A DNA stretch of 64,000 nucleotides from positions 186,001 to 250,000 of the forward strand of contig JBAOKB010000185.1 of NCBI GenBank assembly GCA_037044905.1, given 5' to 3'. The notes below the pieces were generated by a model that worked only from the letters and a program-made list of their open reading frames with translations, ran no database searches and had not been told where the DNA came from. Positions within the stretch are counted from its first letter, which is position 1. The number at the start of each line of letters is the position of its first letter. The stretch comes from Hortaea werneckii. Its lineage: Eukaryota; Ascomycota; Dothideomycetes; Mycosphaerellales; Teratosphaeriaceae. The position numbers were made by a program, and so were the translations under genes. Below, piece after piece: positions 24,401 through 35,189 of this stretch.

Positions 24401-26009
24401 AGCTAGACGTAGAGCTAGATGCTGAGCTGGAAGTCGAGCTACTAGACACAGGACTGGAGGTTGAGCTTGAAGTTGAGCTCGATGTAGAGCTGCTCGTCGT
24501 CGAACTGCTGGTTGTTGAGCTGCTCGACGTGGAGCTGGAGGTCGTGCTGGAACTCGAGCTGGAGGTAGAGCTAGAAGTGGAACTCGACGTCGTCGTAGCC
24601 ACAGAACTGACGGTAGAGCTGTAGGCCGTGCACGTAGGCCGGGCCGTTGAAGTAGATGTCGCAACCCATCCAGCAACAGCGCTGGAGATCCTCACAGCCG
24701 CGGCCGAGGGATTGGCATTGTATGTCACAGTTCCGGTACGGTAATAGCAGTTGCCTTTGGCTTGAGCATCCGTATCCTTAAATTCTGTATTCGAGTTGTA
24801 TTGCCACCAGGCTGCCGTGCATTGGGCTACACCGTTGCAAGCTGTTAGGCAGGACGGCATATCCACTATCTGGCCCTCTGAACTTGAAGCGTATGATGTA
24901 CCAGGATCGAGGGACACACCACAGCTGATCTGCCAGACGGAGCCGTCTTGCGGATTAGTGTAGGTTGAGCCGTTATATGTAGGACACTGTGCAACTCGTC
25001 AACACCTTGCCGCCCGTTTGTCGGCCGACGTGACAGGACGCTTACCGGGAAATACGTGTTGGGTACTATTATGTTGGCGGAAGCATAGTAGAGCGTTGAG
25101 GCCGTGTAATTGCCAATATCAGAGTAGCCATAGCACCTACCGCCTCCTACAGTTGGACCTATTGACTCGTCAGTATGGACCTAAGACAGGGACAAGGACA
25201 ATCATACTTGTCTGTTGGTAGTTAGTCGAGTCAAAACTGATGGCAGTACAGCCGATTCTCTTCTCACAGCCCTTCCAGCAAGCATATATGCCTTGGCCGT
25301 TCGTGGACCAGCTGCCGAAGTAGGCCGTATTACTGCTACCCTGTGCGCACTGGACGTTCCACAACGCACCATAAGCTGGGTCGTAGTAGCGACCTCCGAG
25401 ATCGCTAGGGTTATTTGCATTGTTCGACAATCCCGCTGAACAAGTAGGTGTTGGATTCCAGCACTGCGAAGGGGTAGACGAGGTTTGTATCGTCCTCGTC
25501 GAAGTGCTGCTCACGGGGGCAGCTGTGGTCGAGCCTGAACTGCTCGCAGCAAGGAGCAAGTTTTGATTGCTGTTCCGGATCATGACAGTAGTATCGGTGG
25601 TAGCGGTGTTGAACCCATCAAAGCTCTTTTTGACATAACATTTGCCCTGGTACAAAGTCGCTGATTGACAGCGAGACCCGTCGCTAAAAACATAGTTGTC
25701 GCAATTTGCCATGCAAGCAGAAATGCTGGTCGCATTGGTAATGTCAGAAGCTTGAGGGTAGCTTTCAGCATGGCAATACACGGAGTATTGCACTCCACAA
25801 GTATCGTTCCACACGCCAATGAACGTCGCAGATGCGGCTCTGCCACCACAATTTGTCGGGAGTCCTGACGGAGACACGGCGGAGGTGCAAGTAGCAGCTC
25901 CTGAAGAGGCCGAGCTAGTTGGACTGCTTGGGTCTGTGGTTTGTGAGAATGCGCCACCGCAAAAGAGGGAAAGCACAGCTAAGCTGCGCAACAACGAGAG
26001 TCCCGCCAT
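18415..26009 (-). CDS. Giant secreted multi-PAN, CE1-esterase, CBM18 protein
   Basis: Four exons, 26009..25208, 25158..25046, 24986..22429 and 22366..18415, sum to 7425 nt (2474 residues) in one frame. Introns are 49-62 nt, with a TACTGAC branch point in the first. The signal peptide is MAGLSLLRSLAVLSLFCGGAFSQ. About ten Cys-rich PAN/apple-like modules start near residues 41, 190, 306, 560, 1103, 1221, 1361, 1823, 1957 and 2290. A CE1/PHB-depolymerase-type esterase (about 674-975) has GHSNGG with Ser806, HGTNDG with Asp875 and GWTHNY with His950 as the likely triad. A CBM18 domain begins at Cys2117 (CCSEYGFCGSTDFYC). Ser/Thr-rich mucin-like stalks join the modules. I infer a wall-associated or extracellular adhesin/esterase binding chitin and plant phenolic esters. 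No GPI signal is evident. Confidence 0.85.
20790..21200 (-). repeat. 90-bp in-frame tandem repeats in the giant gene
   Basis: About four copies of a 90-nt unit encode a 30-residue Ser/Met-rich repeat (TMDQPQSSTSSDMNSPSGYM plus SDSMSMSMTR). The two central copies are nearly identical and the outer ones drift. Short ATGCTC/CATGCT runs flank the array. Confidence 0.9.
22740..22890 (-). repeat. 36-bp in-frame tandem repeats after the esterase domain
   Basis: Four near-identical 36-nt units encode STSSTAASSTSS-type repeats between the esterase domain and the next PAN-like module. They form part of the glycosylation-prone stalk. Confidence 0.92.
24330..24600 (-). repeat. Ser/Thr-coding short repeats before the esterase domain
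   Basis: Degenerate repeats of AGCTCTACGTCT-like units encode alternating Ser/Thr runs (SSSTSSSTSS type) between the third and fourth PAN-like modules. Confidence 0.85.
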
Positions 26010-27392
26010 TACGGTGAGGTTCAATGATCTGAGGAAGATTTGGTCTTGGAAGACGCAGAATAACGAGAGCTGGAAGGAACTTACGCTTCGCGTCGCCTTC
26101 CTTGCATGGCGAAGAAGGGATAGTGTCAACATTGAAAGCATTCCAGTCATTACGTCTGGACCAACGCAGCCAGCGCATGGCAGTGCCCAGGGATCCAACG
26201 AAACAGCCTTAAGGCTTTCGTGCACTGTTCCTATGGCGTAGATTGGCATTTGTATTTACTTCGGGGCGCATCTCGCCATTGTACTCGTAGATGACCATTG
26301 TTTTCTGCATTCCAAGCCGTTGGCGTTCTCGCATCAACTGGTCGACATTCCGCCTTCATGGATGAATGACACATGACCCTGCATTCGTTCCAGATTGTGA
26401 CCGAGTTTTGTTGGTGTCAAGCATCTTCACTGCGATTTGAAGGTCCGGTTCCATGGGATGCAGGCGCATCGGCAATCAAATTAGTATACCATCTTTTCAA
26501 TGGATGTTCTCATTCTTGTACTTACTCTCTCCGAGCTTGCTCTGCTCTTGTAGTCTTCAGAGTAGACAGCTCATGTTGAAGCTGTTTGTATTGCTCTTCA
26601 ACAGTGTTGAGTCTCTTTATAAGAAAGAGGAAGTCTTCCTTTTTGAAAGCATTCGGCTTTCCTTTTCGGACACCTTTGCAGCCCTTATTAATTCAGTTAG
26701 TAATTATTTGAAAAAGTATTTTAGTTGATACTTATTTTTTGGGGCCGCCTTTCTTTGGCTCTTTAAGAGGAGAAGTCTCTCTAATAGGAGTAAAGGAAGG
26801 AATAGCCTTACTTAAAGGAGGCATTTTACTTAAACGAAAATAGTTAGGAACTAACTTAGAATACTAAGATTTTAATAAGGACAGAAGGAAAAAGGAGGGG
26901 AAGAGAGACTTTTATATACCATTTAGGCTATTCTTTTTAGGCTAGACTATTTTAAGATTAGTCTATAATTACTAAGCCTTAATCTTTTATTTTAGTTTAA
27001 GCTTTTTTACTAAGGTAGTTCTAATTAGGAAGGAGAGAGGGGTTTTAATTAAAATATTTTTAACTAAAATATTTTTAACTAAAATATTTTTAAGTAAAAT
27101 AGCTTTAACTAAAATGGTTTTAACTACAATAATTACAATAAAAAAGGCTTTAACTAAAGTAGTTCAAAATAAACATTATTTAAAGTAATTATAATAGATT
27201 GCAATTCGACTTCAATACTTTCAAAGAAAGCAAATAGAGTAGTCCTAGATAGAATACCTTTTCAGAATCTCTGACTGCGCGCACGGCTCGACGCGATATT
27301 AGTCAGCAAATTCGAGCTGGGGAGGGGCGCGATAAGCCAAGAACGCAATGCTAGGTATGCGTTGTGCTGTGTTGAAACATGTGAGAAGCATA
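26010..27392. other. Intergenic region with an AT-rich island
   Basis: The first 500 bp is the promoter side of the giant gene. From about 26,570 to 27,250 the DNA becomes strongly AT-rich and TpA-rich, unlike everything around it. A direct repeat of a unit close to AAAATATTTTTAACTA recurs about five times at 27,046-27,130. This composition is what RIP-mutated repeats look like in Pezizomycotina. A gene-like trace on the minus strand is listed separately. Confidence 0.75.
26575..26824 (-). pseudogene. Possible coiled-coil gene relic in the AT-rich island
   Basis: On the minus strand an ATG at about 26824 opens MPPLSKAIPSFTPIRETSPL then KEPKKGGPKK and TAA. Directly after lies an intron-like stretch, GTATCA to TAATAAG with a perfect TACTAAC branch point. 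It leads into GCKGVRKGKPNAFKKEDFLF then LIKRLNTVEEQYKQLQHELS, ending at another donor-like GTAAGTAC. The second part looks like a basic linker plus coiled coil. The TAA just before the donor could be a mutated CAA, which RIP favours. I do not recognise the family. Expression and extent are unknown. Confidence 0.3.
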
Positions 27393-28427
27393 ATGAGCCC
27401 ACCCGTGTCTGAGTATTTCAATATCCAAGACATCCCTGGTGCAGGACGGGGAGTCATTGCGAGCTCGCGTATACCGGTAGGGACGGTCATTTTTGATAGC
27501 GAGTCTCCGGCTGCGCATGTAATTTTCCGCCAGTATCGAAAAGAAGTCTGCGCCTATTGCTTCCGGTATGACCGAGGTAGAACGCTGCCTGTACGCGATG
27601 CCAGCGTGGGCAAAGTGTTCTGCGACGCGAGTTGCCAGGAGAAGTGGCAACGGAAGGAAGGGGACCTTGGTGTAGCGGCATGGCAAGCTTTGCAGAATTT
27701 CACTCAAGTTAACAGCAAAGCCGTGGAAGACACTTGGAGCGATGCTCCTAAGACTGGCAAGCCTGATGCAGAGAATGTAGGCAGGCATTGGTCGGAAGTT
27801 GCTCAGCAAGTAGATGCATTTGGCAAGCAAACAACAAAGCGCTCTCACAACAAGAATGGATCTTCGAAACCCCTAAAACCCTTCATGAAGCAAATCAACC
27901 CTGATATATTAGGGTTATTTCTGTCTGGTGTCATTTTCCACCATCGGCAACCCGAGGATTGGAAGAATGAGGTTCTCTCCCTTGCAATGGACCACGCACC
28001 CTATCGAAGCGTCGAGGACCTTGAGGCGCACTGCAATGGTTTCGTGCAACTATATTCGATACTGCCGCCTGAGCTTCAGTCTAGCTGCACTGCCGACCTC
28101 TGCCGAGTCATTGCTAAAGCTGGCAGCCACAATGCGTTCGGCATCCGCTCTGGGAGCGAAGACGGCGAGGAATACATGGGCTGGGCAATTTACCCATCCG
28201 CGAGCTACTTCAATCATTCATGCATCCCAAACCTCATGAAGCGCCGTGTTGGTAACGCATGGGAGTTCTGGACAGCTTTGGAGCTCGAGGAAGGCAAACA
28301 ATGTTGCATATCTTATCTTGGCGGAGACGAGAAAGACCTCACTCTTACAGAGCGGAGACAGCGCTTGAAGGAGGCGTGGGAGTTTGAATGCATGTGCGAA
28401 AGATGTCAGCAAGAAGCTGCGGAGTGA
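27393..28427 (+). CDS. SET-domain protein, SET6/SMYD-like
   Basis: A single-exon protein of 344 residues from the ATG at 27393 (MSPPVSEYFNIQDIPGAG). An in-frame ATG at 27348 adds 15 residues and is less likely. The N-terminal RGVIASSRIPVGTVIF is the start of a split SET domain. CAYCFRYDRG and VFCDASCQEKW form a MYND-like Cys cluster. YPSASYFNHSCIPNLMKR is the diagnostic SET motif NHSC-x-PN, and CISYLGG the catalytic Tyr region. A post-SET-like CMCERCQ closes it. Yeast Set6 and SMYD proteins are putative lysine methyltransferases; the target here is unknown. It directly borders the AT-rich island. Confidence 0.88.
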   Translation: MSPPVSEYFNIQDIPGAGRGVIASSRIPVGTVIFDSESPAAHVIFRQYRKEVCAYCFRYDRGRTLPVRDASVGKVFCDASCQEKWQRKEGDLGVAAWQALQNFTQVNSKAVEDTWSDAPKTGKPDAENVGRHWSEVAQQVDAFGKQTTKRSHNKNGSSKPLKPFMKQINPDILGLFLSGVIFHHRQPEDWKNEVLSLAMDHAPYRSVEDLEAHCNGFVQLYSILPPELQSSCTADLCRVIAKAGSHNAFGIRSGSEDGEEYMGWAIYPSASYFNHSCIPNLMKRRVGNAWEFWTALELEEGKQCCISYLGGDEKDLTLTERRQRLKEAWEFECMCERCQQEAAE

Positions 28428-28953
28428 GGTCTGAATTCGATGTCACATTAAAGGCATCACGACTCATTCGGCATGACATACACAGTCATGCAATACCGGA
28501 CAAGTTAGTTTGCGGCTTGGCACATCAGTGTTCTTCTCGCTCCGCAGCTGGCCGAGGCTGAAGCTGACATGAGCGCCACCTGCATCTGATGTGAGCCAAG
28601 ACGTCATCTGATTGCTTGCATGTAGGTAGGTACATGTACCTCCAGATATTAAACACCCACCTGCATACTATGTAGATGGATGTCAGCTCAGCCGTACTCT
28701 GTAGGTGCAAAGGGCGGCGTCGTTCCGCCAAAAGACTTCCAAGGTTCCATTCTTACCTGCCTAGGTACCTAGATAGATTTGGAGGCAGGGGCGACGAGTC
28801 GAATGTAGTAAGCAGGTGCGATGTTCATCCTTGCCATGTCTCGTCTTCTGCTGAAGTCATCCCCCAAACGCCCTCACTCCGCCAGGAAAAGACGCCATAC
28901 ACGGCTTGTGTACCCGTACGACTCCTGAAACGAATTCGCCTCATCGCTCTGTC
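28428..28953. other. Intergenic region between SET and CorA-like genes
   Basis: A 526 bp gap in a tandem pair. It contains TAGGTAGGTAC-type short repeats near 28622-28633 and 28758-28772 but no supported gene. Confidence 0.35.
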
Positions 28954-30421
28954 ATGGCTAGAAGGCAACGTACACGTCGCCGAAGATCATGGGACTTCCG
29001 CGACCATTCAATCTCAATCCGCGTTGGAAGCCGAAGGAGCCAGCAAAGCTTTCATGAAATCACAGTATCTGGTCCTCGCGACTCACCGCGCCTGGCACGC
29101 CTCATAGCCGATCAAGTACGCGCCTTTCCGCGAGACCCTCTCGTGATTGCCATCAATGGGTACCAACCTTGGCTCGAGCAGATCCTCAGCTCCTGCATTC
29201 AAGACCACTGGGCTGCTATATCAGAGCTGGACCGTCAAGTTCAGTTCTCAAGCACGATGCAATTCCCTGAGCGGGCCAGCCAGCAAGGTCATGATGTCCC
29301 ATGGACGTTCGTGCTGGATCAGATGAATGTCCCCCAAGTCTACTACTGGTCGGCGAACACAGACCCACCTGACTCGGAAGACTTTGGTTTGCCGAGCATT
29401 GAGCATTATCGGTTTCGTGTAGGTGCTTGGGAATGCGGGCGTGGCGCTTGTCGCTTCGACTCCGACGTCCCGGTTGCAATTATCTTCACCAAACCGACAT
29501 CAGTTGCAGAATACGTCGTGACAGAATTGCTCTTTGATTATCTTTTCAAAGACGGAGACTTCGATCAACCTCGCGAGGATGAAGAAGGCATCTGCTGGCT
29601 CTTTTCGCGCCTGTATTGGCTTTTAACTGACTGGCAAAACATCATCACCGAGATCGTAACCCGTCTTGACGAAGCAGAGGTCAACAGTCATAGTCGTCAC
29701 CTTCCAGTCAAGACCAGGACCCGCCTAATGCATAACGAAGTCGCCCGCCTCTACGAGCTTAAAGAATATCTCCATTTCCACACTCGTGCCTTCAAGAAGC
29801 TCCAGCGACTGAAGGCTGACGTCTCGAAACGAGAGCAGAAGGACCCGCTCTGGACTGATATGGATGATGCTGTGGAGGATTTGGAGCAGTACGACACTAC
29901 TCTTGACAGCCTCAAAGAGCGTAAGTGAGCAACACAGCCTCGGTATCAAGCCAGATGCTGATCTAATGGCAGGCTTCAATAATCTGATCGAGCTTGAGTT
30001 CAATATTCAAAACGCCGTTCAAGCAGATAACTCGCAATTCCTGTCTATTGTCGCAACAATCTTCCTGCCTGTCTCTTATCTGGCGTCCGTGTTCGGCATC
30101 ACCACAATTACCTGGCCACCGATATGGTACCTATGGGCTGCCATACCGATTGTCGCTACTTCGATCGCACTTGCACTTCTCTTTCCATGGAGTCTGCGAC
30201 GAATCCAGGAGCGTCTGTATCCTATCGATGCCATGAGGCTTCGATTGCAACCGCAGAGCTTTACTATGCTTGGCGATGAATTACCAGATAGCGTCGATGT
30301 ACCGGGCAGCTCACGTCATGGGAAGTTCAGACGAGCATCACAAAGATTCGCAGGTGTCAATGAGGGCAAAGGCCGGTCAAGGTCGAGACGGCGGAGCAAT
30401 GAGAAGTTCGAGGAGGGCTAA
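28954..30421 (+). CDS. CorA-like membrane protein
   Basis: Exons 28954..29920 and 29973..30421 give 471 residues; the junction joins DSLKER to FNNLIELEFNIQNA. The long N-terminal soluble part is alpha/beta then helical, followed by two close transmembrane helices (SIVATIFLPVSYLASVFGIT and WYLWAAIPIVATSIALALLF), the CorA arrangement. The loop after helix 1 reads FGITTITWP, where true Mg2+ channels carry GMN. Many fungal CorA-like proteins show such variants, so metal transport is uncertain. The C-terminus is basic and Ser-rich. ATG 28954 was chosen over 28906 because the upstream residues look non-coding. Confidence 0.78.
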
Positions 30422-31605
30422 GGTCCTACTACTGTTAGGCCCGTCATGCTGACGTGATAGCGCCATCGAATTACGTCGCTTATCGAGAAAAGAAAAATGT
30501 ATTCATGGATACATACGTGCTTTGTGCTTTCAGCGCTTGCCGGGTGACCACCACGCGCCAACTGCGAACACATGGATACCGGGTGGAGTGATATGAGATT
30601 CGTTACGCGCTTAATCTTCGTTTGCACTTCGCCGGTTACCGACGGGCCAGGCTTGCATGCACTAAGGTGGTCAGAGCATGGTAAATTGGCGGCAATGGAA
30701 CGAATCGCGCAAGATGCCGTCTGCTGTGCCAGCTGGTTGCGACCCTTTACTACATTCAGAAATTCACCATGTATAAGCAGCAGAGGCATTATTACCTCCT
30801 GAAGCTGCTGCTCGGTCCATCGAATCCTTCGCGGCTAGATTAGCCTTTTGAGCTGTCGAATGTTGAGACTGAAGTGCAGGAGAATGTCTTTGGCAGATGT
30901 TCGGAGTCCGACGAAGACATGCCCTGAAAGGCGAAGGATTGCAAGGGACAGCGGCAGGGACGGGTAAGGCTGGGGACGGTTCCGGATCCTGTTCGCCGCA
31001 TTGCCGCGGATGTACCCGGAACGTAGAAAAAGACGCAACGACTGCTTCTACTTCATCCTCGTTGGTCAAATTTCGAATTATGGGCCGACTGAACTATACG
31101 CTCGATGCTCATGGACTGAAAGGAAAACATTACGAGGCCGTGACGGCAGCATCGGCTGATTGCGACAAGGTTGAAACAACTTGGGCGAAGAATGCGGAGA
31201 GAAGGCACCAAGAACGTCAAGCTCCACGAAGAAATCGGTCCGAAGTCAATCATGTCCACATTAATGCTTGACCGCTAGCTCCACTCCACTGGCCATGATT
31301 GGCCTCGTCCAACATCAAACCTAAAGCAACCTCGAGACTGCTGCGTCTCCATGGTGCTCCGTCTGGAGCGAAATGGGACGTGCTCATTGCACGAGAGCCG
31401 CACGAGGCGAAAAAGACGGGGCACTGGAGACCCCTCGGGCTCTCCACCATAGGAGATATAAAGAGAGGAGGGTGCTGGGGACGAGGTCGGTCTGTCTGAT
31501 TTCGTTATCTCCTGTTCTGTTTTCTCGAAGGGCGTTGATTCCTCTCCCCTTCCTTTGTTCGACTTTCCCCTTCTTTTTCGCCCTTGCTCCCTACTTCTCG
31601 CCATC
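30422..31605. other. Intergenic region upstream of the sugar transporter
   Basis: No ORF here shows a known domain. A TATAAA box lies at 31457-31462, about 145 bp before the transporter ATG, and pyrimidine-rich DNA follows it. These fit a core promoter. Confidence 0.45.
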
Positions 31606-33557
31606 ATGGGAGCCGAGAAAGACAGCAAGAACCTGGCGGAGACCAGCCACCAGGACAACCACCATGAAATGGCGACGTACGAAGAGCGTCGGGACATGTC
31701 CTCAGCCGAGGCCGCAGATGCCATCCGCTCCGGCTCTGTGCCTACAATTCATTCGAAAAAGGAAGCGATCGACATCGCTAAACAGGGCGGATGGGAGGCC
31801 GATGCCTTGATCGATGAATTGGAGAAAGAACTCCAGGAGATGGGTGACAAGAAGGGGATCTTTGATCTCGAATTCAACAACCCGAAGCACTTCACATGGT
31901 TGCTGGTGGCTTTTGCATCCATGGGTGGTCTGCTCTCCGGTCTCGACCAATCGCTCATTTCCGGTGCCAACCTCTTCCTTCCAGATGACTTAGGTCTTAC
32001 GGATCAGCAGAACAGCATGGTGAACTCTGGAATGTCATTGGGTGCCGTCGCTGGTGCCATTCTCTTGTCGCCTTGCAACGAGTACTTCGGTCGACGATGG
32101 TCAATCTTGATTTCTTGTATCCTGTACACGATCGGAGGTGCTTTGGAAGCCGGCGCAATGAACTATGGCATGATCGTCGCAGCTCGTCTCATCTTGGGCG
32201 CAGGTGTCGGTTTGGAAGGAGGTAAGTTGAACATACGAATTGATTATCTTTTCGGCGTCTGACTCTCTTCAAGGTACGGTACCAATCTATGTCGGAGAGA
32301 CCGTGGAAAGCAGAATGCGTGGCAACATGGTGTCGCTTTACCAGTTCAACATCGCCTTGGGTGAGGTGCTCGGGTACGCTGTCGCAGCCATGTTCGTTAC
32401 CGTCCCTGGTAACTGGCGTTACATTCTCGGATCCTCGCTCGTCTTCAGTACGATCATGGGTATTGGCATGCTCTTCATGCCTGAGAGTCCCCGTTACCAT
32501 ATGCACAAGGGCAAAGTCATGGAGGCATACAAGGTCTGGCGTAGGATCCGTGGCATCCGTGACGTAGAGTCGCGCGAAGAATTCTTCGTCATGAAGGTAT
32601 CCACGGAGGAGGAAGAGGCTGAAGTCGCTGCTGGCGCTGGAAGCAGACACGCTCCGTGGCTTGACTTCTTCACCAAGCCTCGCGCTCGCCGTGCGATCAT
32701 CTACGCCAACATCATGATTTTCTTGGGCCAGTTCACTGGTATTAACGCCATGTGAGTTTTACAACCCATCTCTGAACTGGATGATATGCTGACAACTTAT
32801 AGCACCTACTACATGTCCGTCCTCATGCAAACGATGAACTTCAACAAGCTCGACGCCAACTACATGTCGCTCGTCGGTGGTGGTTCTCTCTTGCTCGGTA
32901 CCATTCCTGCCATCTTTCTCATGTAAGTCATTATCACGAGCACTGCAGATCTTACATGAGATACTGACTTGTTCCTCCAGGGAAACTTGCGGTCGTCGTT
33001 TCTGGGCCAACACTATGTTGCCAGGCGCCTTCATCGGCCTGATTCTGGCCGGTATTTCTTACCAGTTCTCCGACTTGATGACGAAGCAAGGCCTCTACTT
33101 CACCGGCCTCATCACCTACGAGCTCTTCTTCGGTTCCTACGCCTGTCTGACCTGGGTCATCCCCGCCGAAGTCTACCCCACCTACCTCCGATCCTACGGT
33201 ATGACCACCAGCGACGGATGGCTGTTCCTGAGCTCCTTCATCGTCACCTACAACTTCACCGGCATGCAAAAGGCCTTCACCGGCACCGGTCTCCTGCTGG
33301 GTTTCTACGGCGGCCTGTGCGCGCTCGGCTGGGTCTTCCAGATCTTCTTCATGCCTGAGACCAAGAACAAGACGCTGGAGGAGATCGATCTCATCTTCCA
33401 GCGCCCCACGATGGATATTGTGCGGGAGAACGCGAAGAACAACATGGAGACGGCGAAGGACCTCATGGCGGGCAGGTTCAAGAAAGTCTTCATCGACAAC
33501 AACAGGACTCCTCCGACTGGTATCGTGGATACTTCTGACGGTAAGACCGGTGCGTAG
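31606..33557 (+). CDS. MFS sugar/polyol transporter
   Basis: Four exons, 31606..32221, 32274..32751, 32803..32922 and 32981..33557, give 596 residues. The hydrophilic N-terminus (about 95 residues) precedes 12 predicted membrane segments. Sugar-porter signatures are present: EYFGRRWSILIS (the DRxGRR-type loop), PESPRYHM after helix 6, GQFTGINAITYYM in helix 7 (the QQ-x-x-G-x-N equivalent), and PETKNKTLEEIDLIF at the end. WVIPAEVYPTYLRSYGM fits the inositol/hexose-type branch. It is a plasma-membrane proton-coupled sugar or polyol importer by family; the substrate is not defined. Confidence 0.86.
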
Positions 33558-34128
33558 AGGGATTGTTCTGGGCTACGAGTAGATGGATGATGGATGTAGA
33601 GTATTGCATGAAATCTTGAATAAATATATGAGGTAAAAGGCCTTTAATGTCCCACGTTCCACTTCTCCTGCCGCGGCCAGATGCTTGGTTCTGACTGAAA
33701 TTTATGTATGCTGGAGCATACTCCTGAGCGGCATGCGCAATCTCATGAAGCAAAGTCATGACGGAAGTCTTTCGGGGTTTCATTGAAAGGCAAATATGTA
33801 CAGTCCGAACTTGATATAGGAATCATTCGACTAGCAATGTCGCTCCATAACCATGATCTCTGTTAGCTTTTTTGCTCTCTAAGCTACGGTATATCATCTC
33901 CGATTAGCAATACTCGCTCTGTAGCAATGAGATTTAACCAATTTTTCATGATTCTTATAGGAAGTTTAGACTGTAGCAATCTAACTCAGATAATCACAAG
34001 CAGAAGCCAACAAAAAAAAAAAAAAAAAACACCCCCATTCCTATCCTACCGCGCCGTTAGAAAATATCACAGCAGGTCCCAAAGCGACATCCTCATGATC
34101 CAATGACTCCAGCAAGCAATGCATCAGC
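33558..34128. other. Convergent 3' intergenic region
   Basis: AT-rich 3' flanks of the transporter and the dehydrogenase, with an A-run at about 34011-34029. No gene seen. Confidence 0.4.
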
Positions 34129-35189
34129 TCAGCACCCATGCTTCTTCAGCTCCTCCTCCGTCCACTCCCAAAGCCTCTCCGCCAACTTCTCATCCTGCGC
34201 GTACTTGCTCCCCGCCGCCTTAGCGCCAATAGGTTTCCAGTAATGCGAGCTCCGCACCGTCTCCCTATCAGCCGCAGCGCACCAGAGCTGGTTCCGCGTG
34301 CCCTTGGGGACGTCGTACAGCAGCCCGGCTTTCGTCATGCCGCCCATGAGCGTCTTGAAAGCACCGCCGCCGAACGTCGTGCTGGAGAAGGGGTTGTACA
34401 GGTCCGTGACGATGACGCCCGGGTGCAGCGCGGTGGCGGTGAGGGAGGGGTGGTGCTTCTGCAGTTCGCGGGCGTGCAGGATGTTGGCCAGTTTGGCCTG
34501 CCCGTAGCGTGCCCAGGGCCCGACTTTCTCCAGCGCGGCTTGGTCGAAGAGGATCCCGCCGTTGGGCGCCATGTTGTGGCCTTCGGAGGAGAGGTTGACG
34601 ACTCGGACGTCGGAGCCGGGCGTCTCTGCTGTTTTTAGTAGGGTTGGGAGGAGGAGTTTGGTGAAGAGCGCGTGGCCCATGTGGTTGGTGCCGAATTGGA
34701 TCTCGTAGCCCTCGTTCGTCTTGGAGTATGGCGTTGCCATGATGCCCTGTCTGGTGTGAGTAGGCATGGTTCACTGCGGCTTTGGTGGCCTCTGTGACTT
34801 ACTGCATTGTTTACGAGGACGTCAAGCCTGTCACTCTTCCCCTTGAACTCCTCGGCTGCTTTCTTGACGGATTCAAAGGACGATAAGTCCAGTTGCAAGA
34901 AAGATACGTTTCCATTGGGAACGGCCTTCTTGATCTCTGAGATGGCGGCCTCGGCTTTCGATGGTGTACGAGCGGCGAGAAAGATCTCCTTAGGGTCGTG
35001 CTTGGCGAGCTGTAAGACAGTCTCCTTCCCGAGACCGGCGTTACCTTTCATATATTAGCATAGAGCAAGCGTCGCTTTTTGTCAAGCTTTGGCACGGTAC
35101 CCACCTCCGGTTACAATGATGACTTTGCCACTCAGGCTTGGAATGTTTTGCTCGGGCGTCCAAGCACCGCCTGTTAGAAAATCGAACAT
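34129..35189 (-). CDS. Short-chain dehydrogenase/reductase
   Basis: Three exons, 35189..35105, 35044..34803 and 34746..34129, give 314 residues. The spliced start MFDFLTGGAWTPEQNIPSLS runs into KVIIVTGGNAGLGKET, the TGxxxGxG cofactor loop split by intron 1. LVNNAGIM follows across intron 2. The catalytic pair is in YGQAKLANIL (YxxxK) with Ser in VVNLSSEGH. The order and length match the classical Rossmann-fold SDRs of the retinol-dehydrogenase/WW-oxidoreductase-like group, cytosolic and NAD(P)-dependent. The substrate is unknown. Confidence 0.88.

Noticed and set aside
22413..24917. The three large frames at 18415-22296, 22413-24917 and 25170-26249 as separate genes
   Set aside because: The second and third lack an ATG and a signal peptide at their start, and in-phase GT-AG introns join them, completing Cys-rich modules across the junctions.
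30764..31271. Overlapping frames on both strands upstream of the sugar transporter
   Set aside because: No recognisable motif; they lie where promoter DNA is expected.
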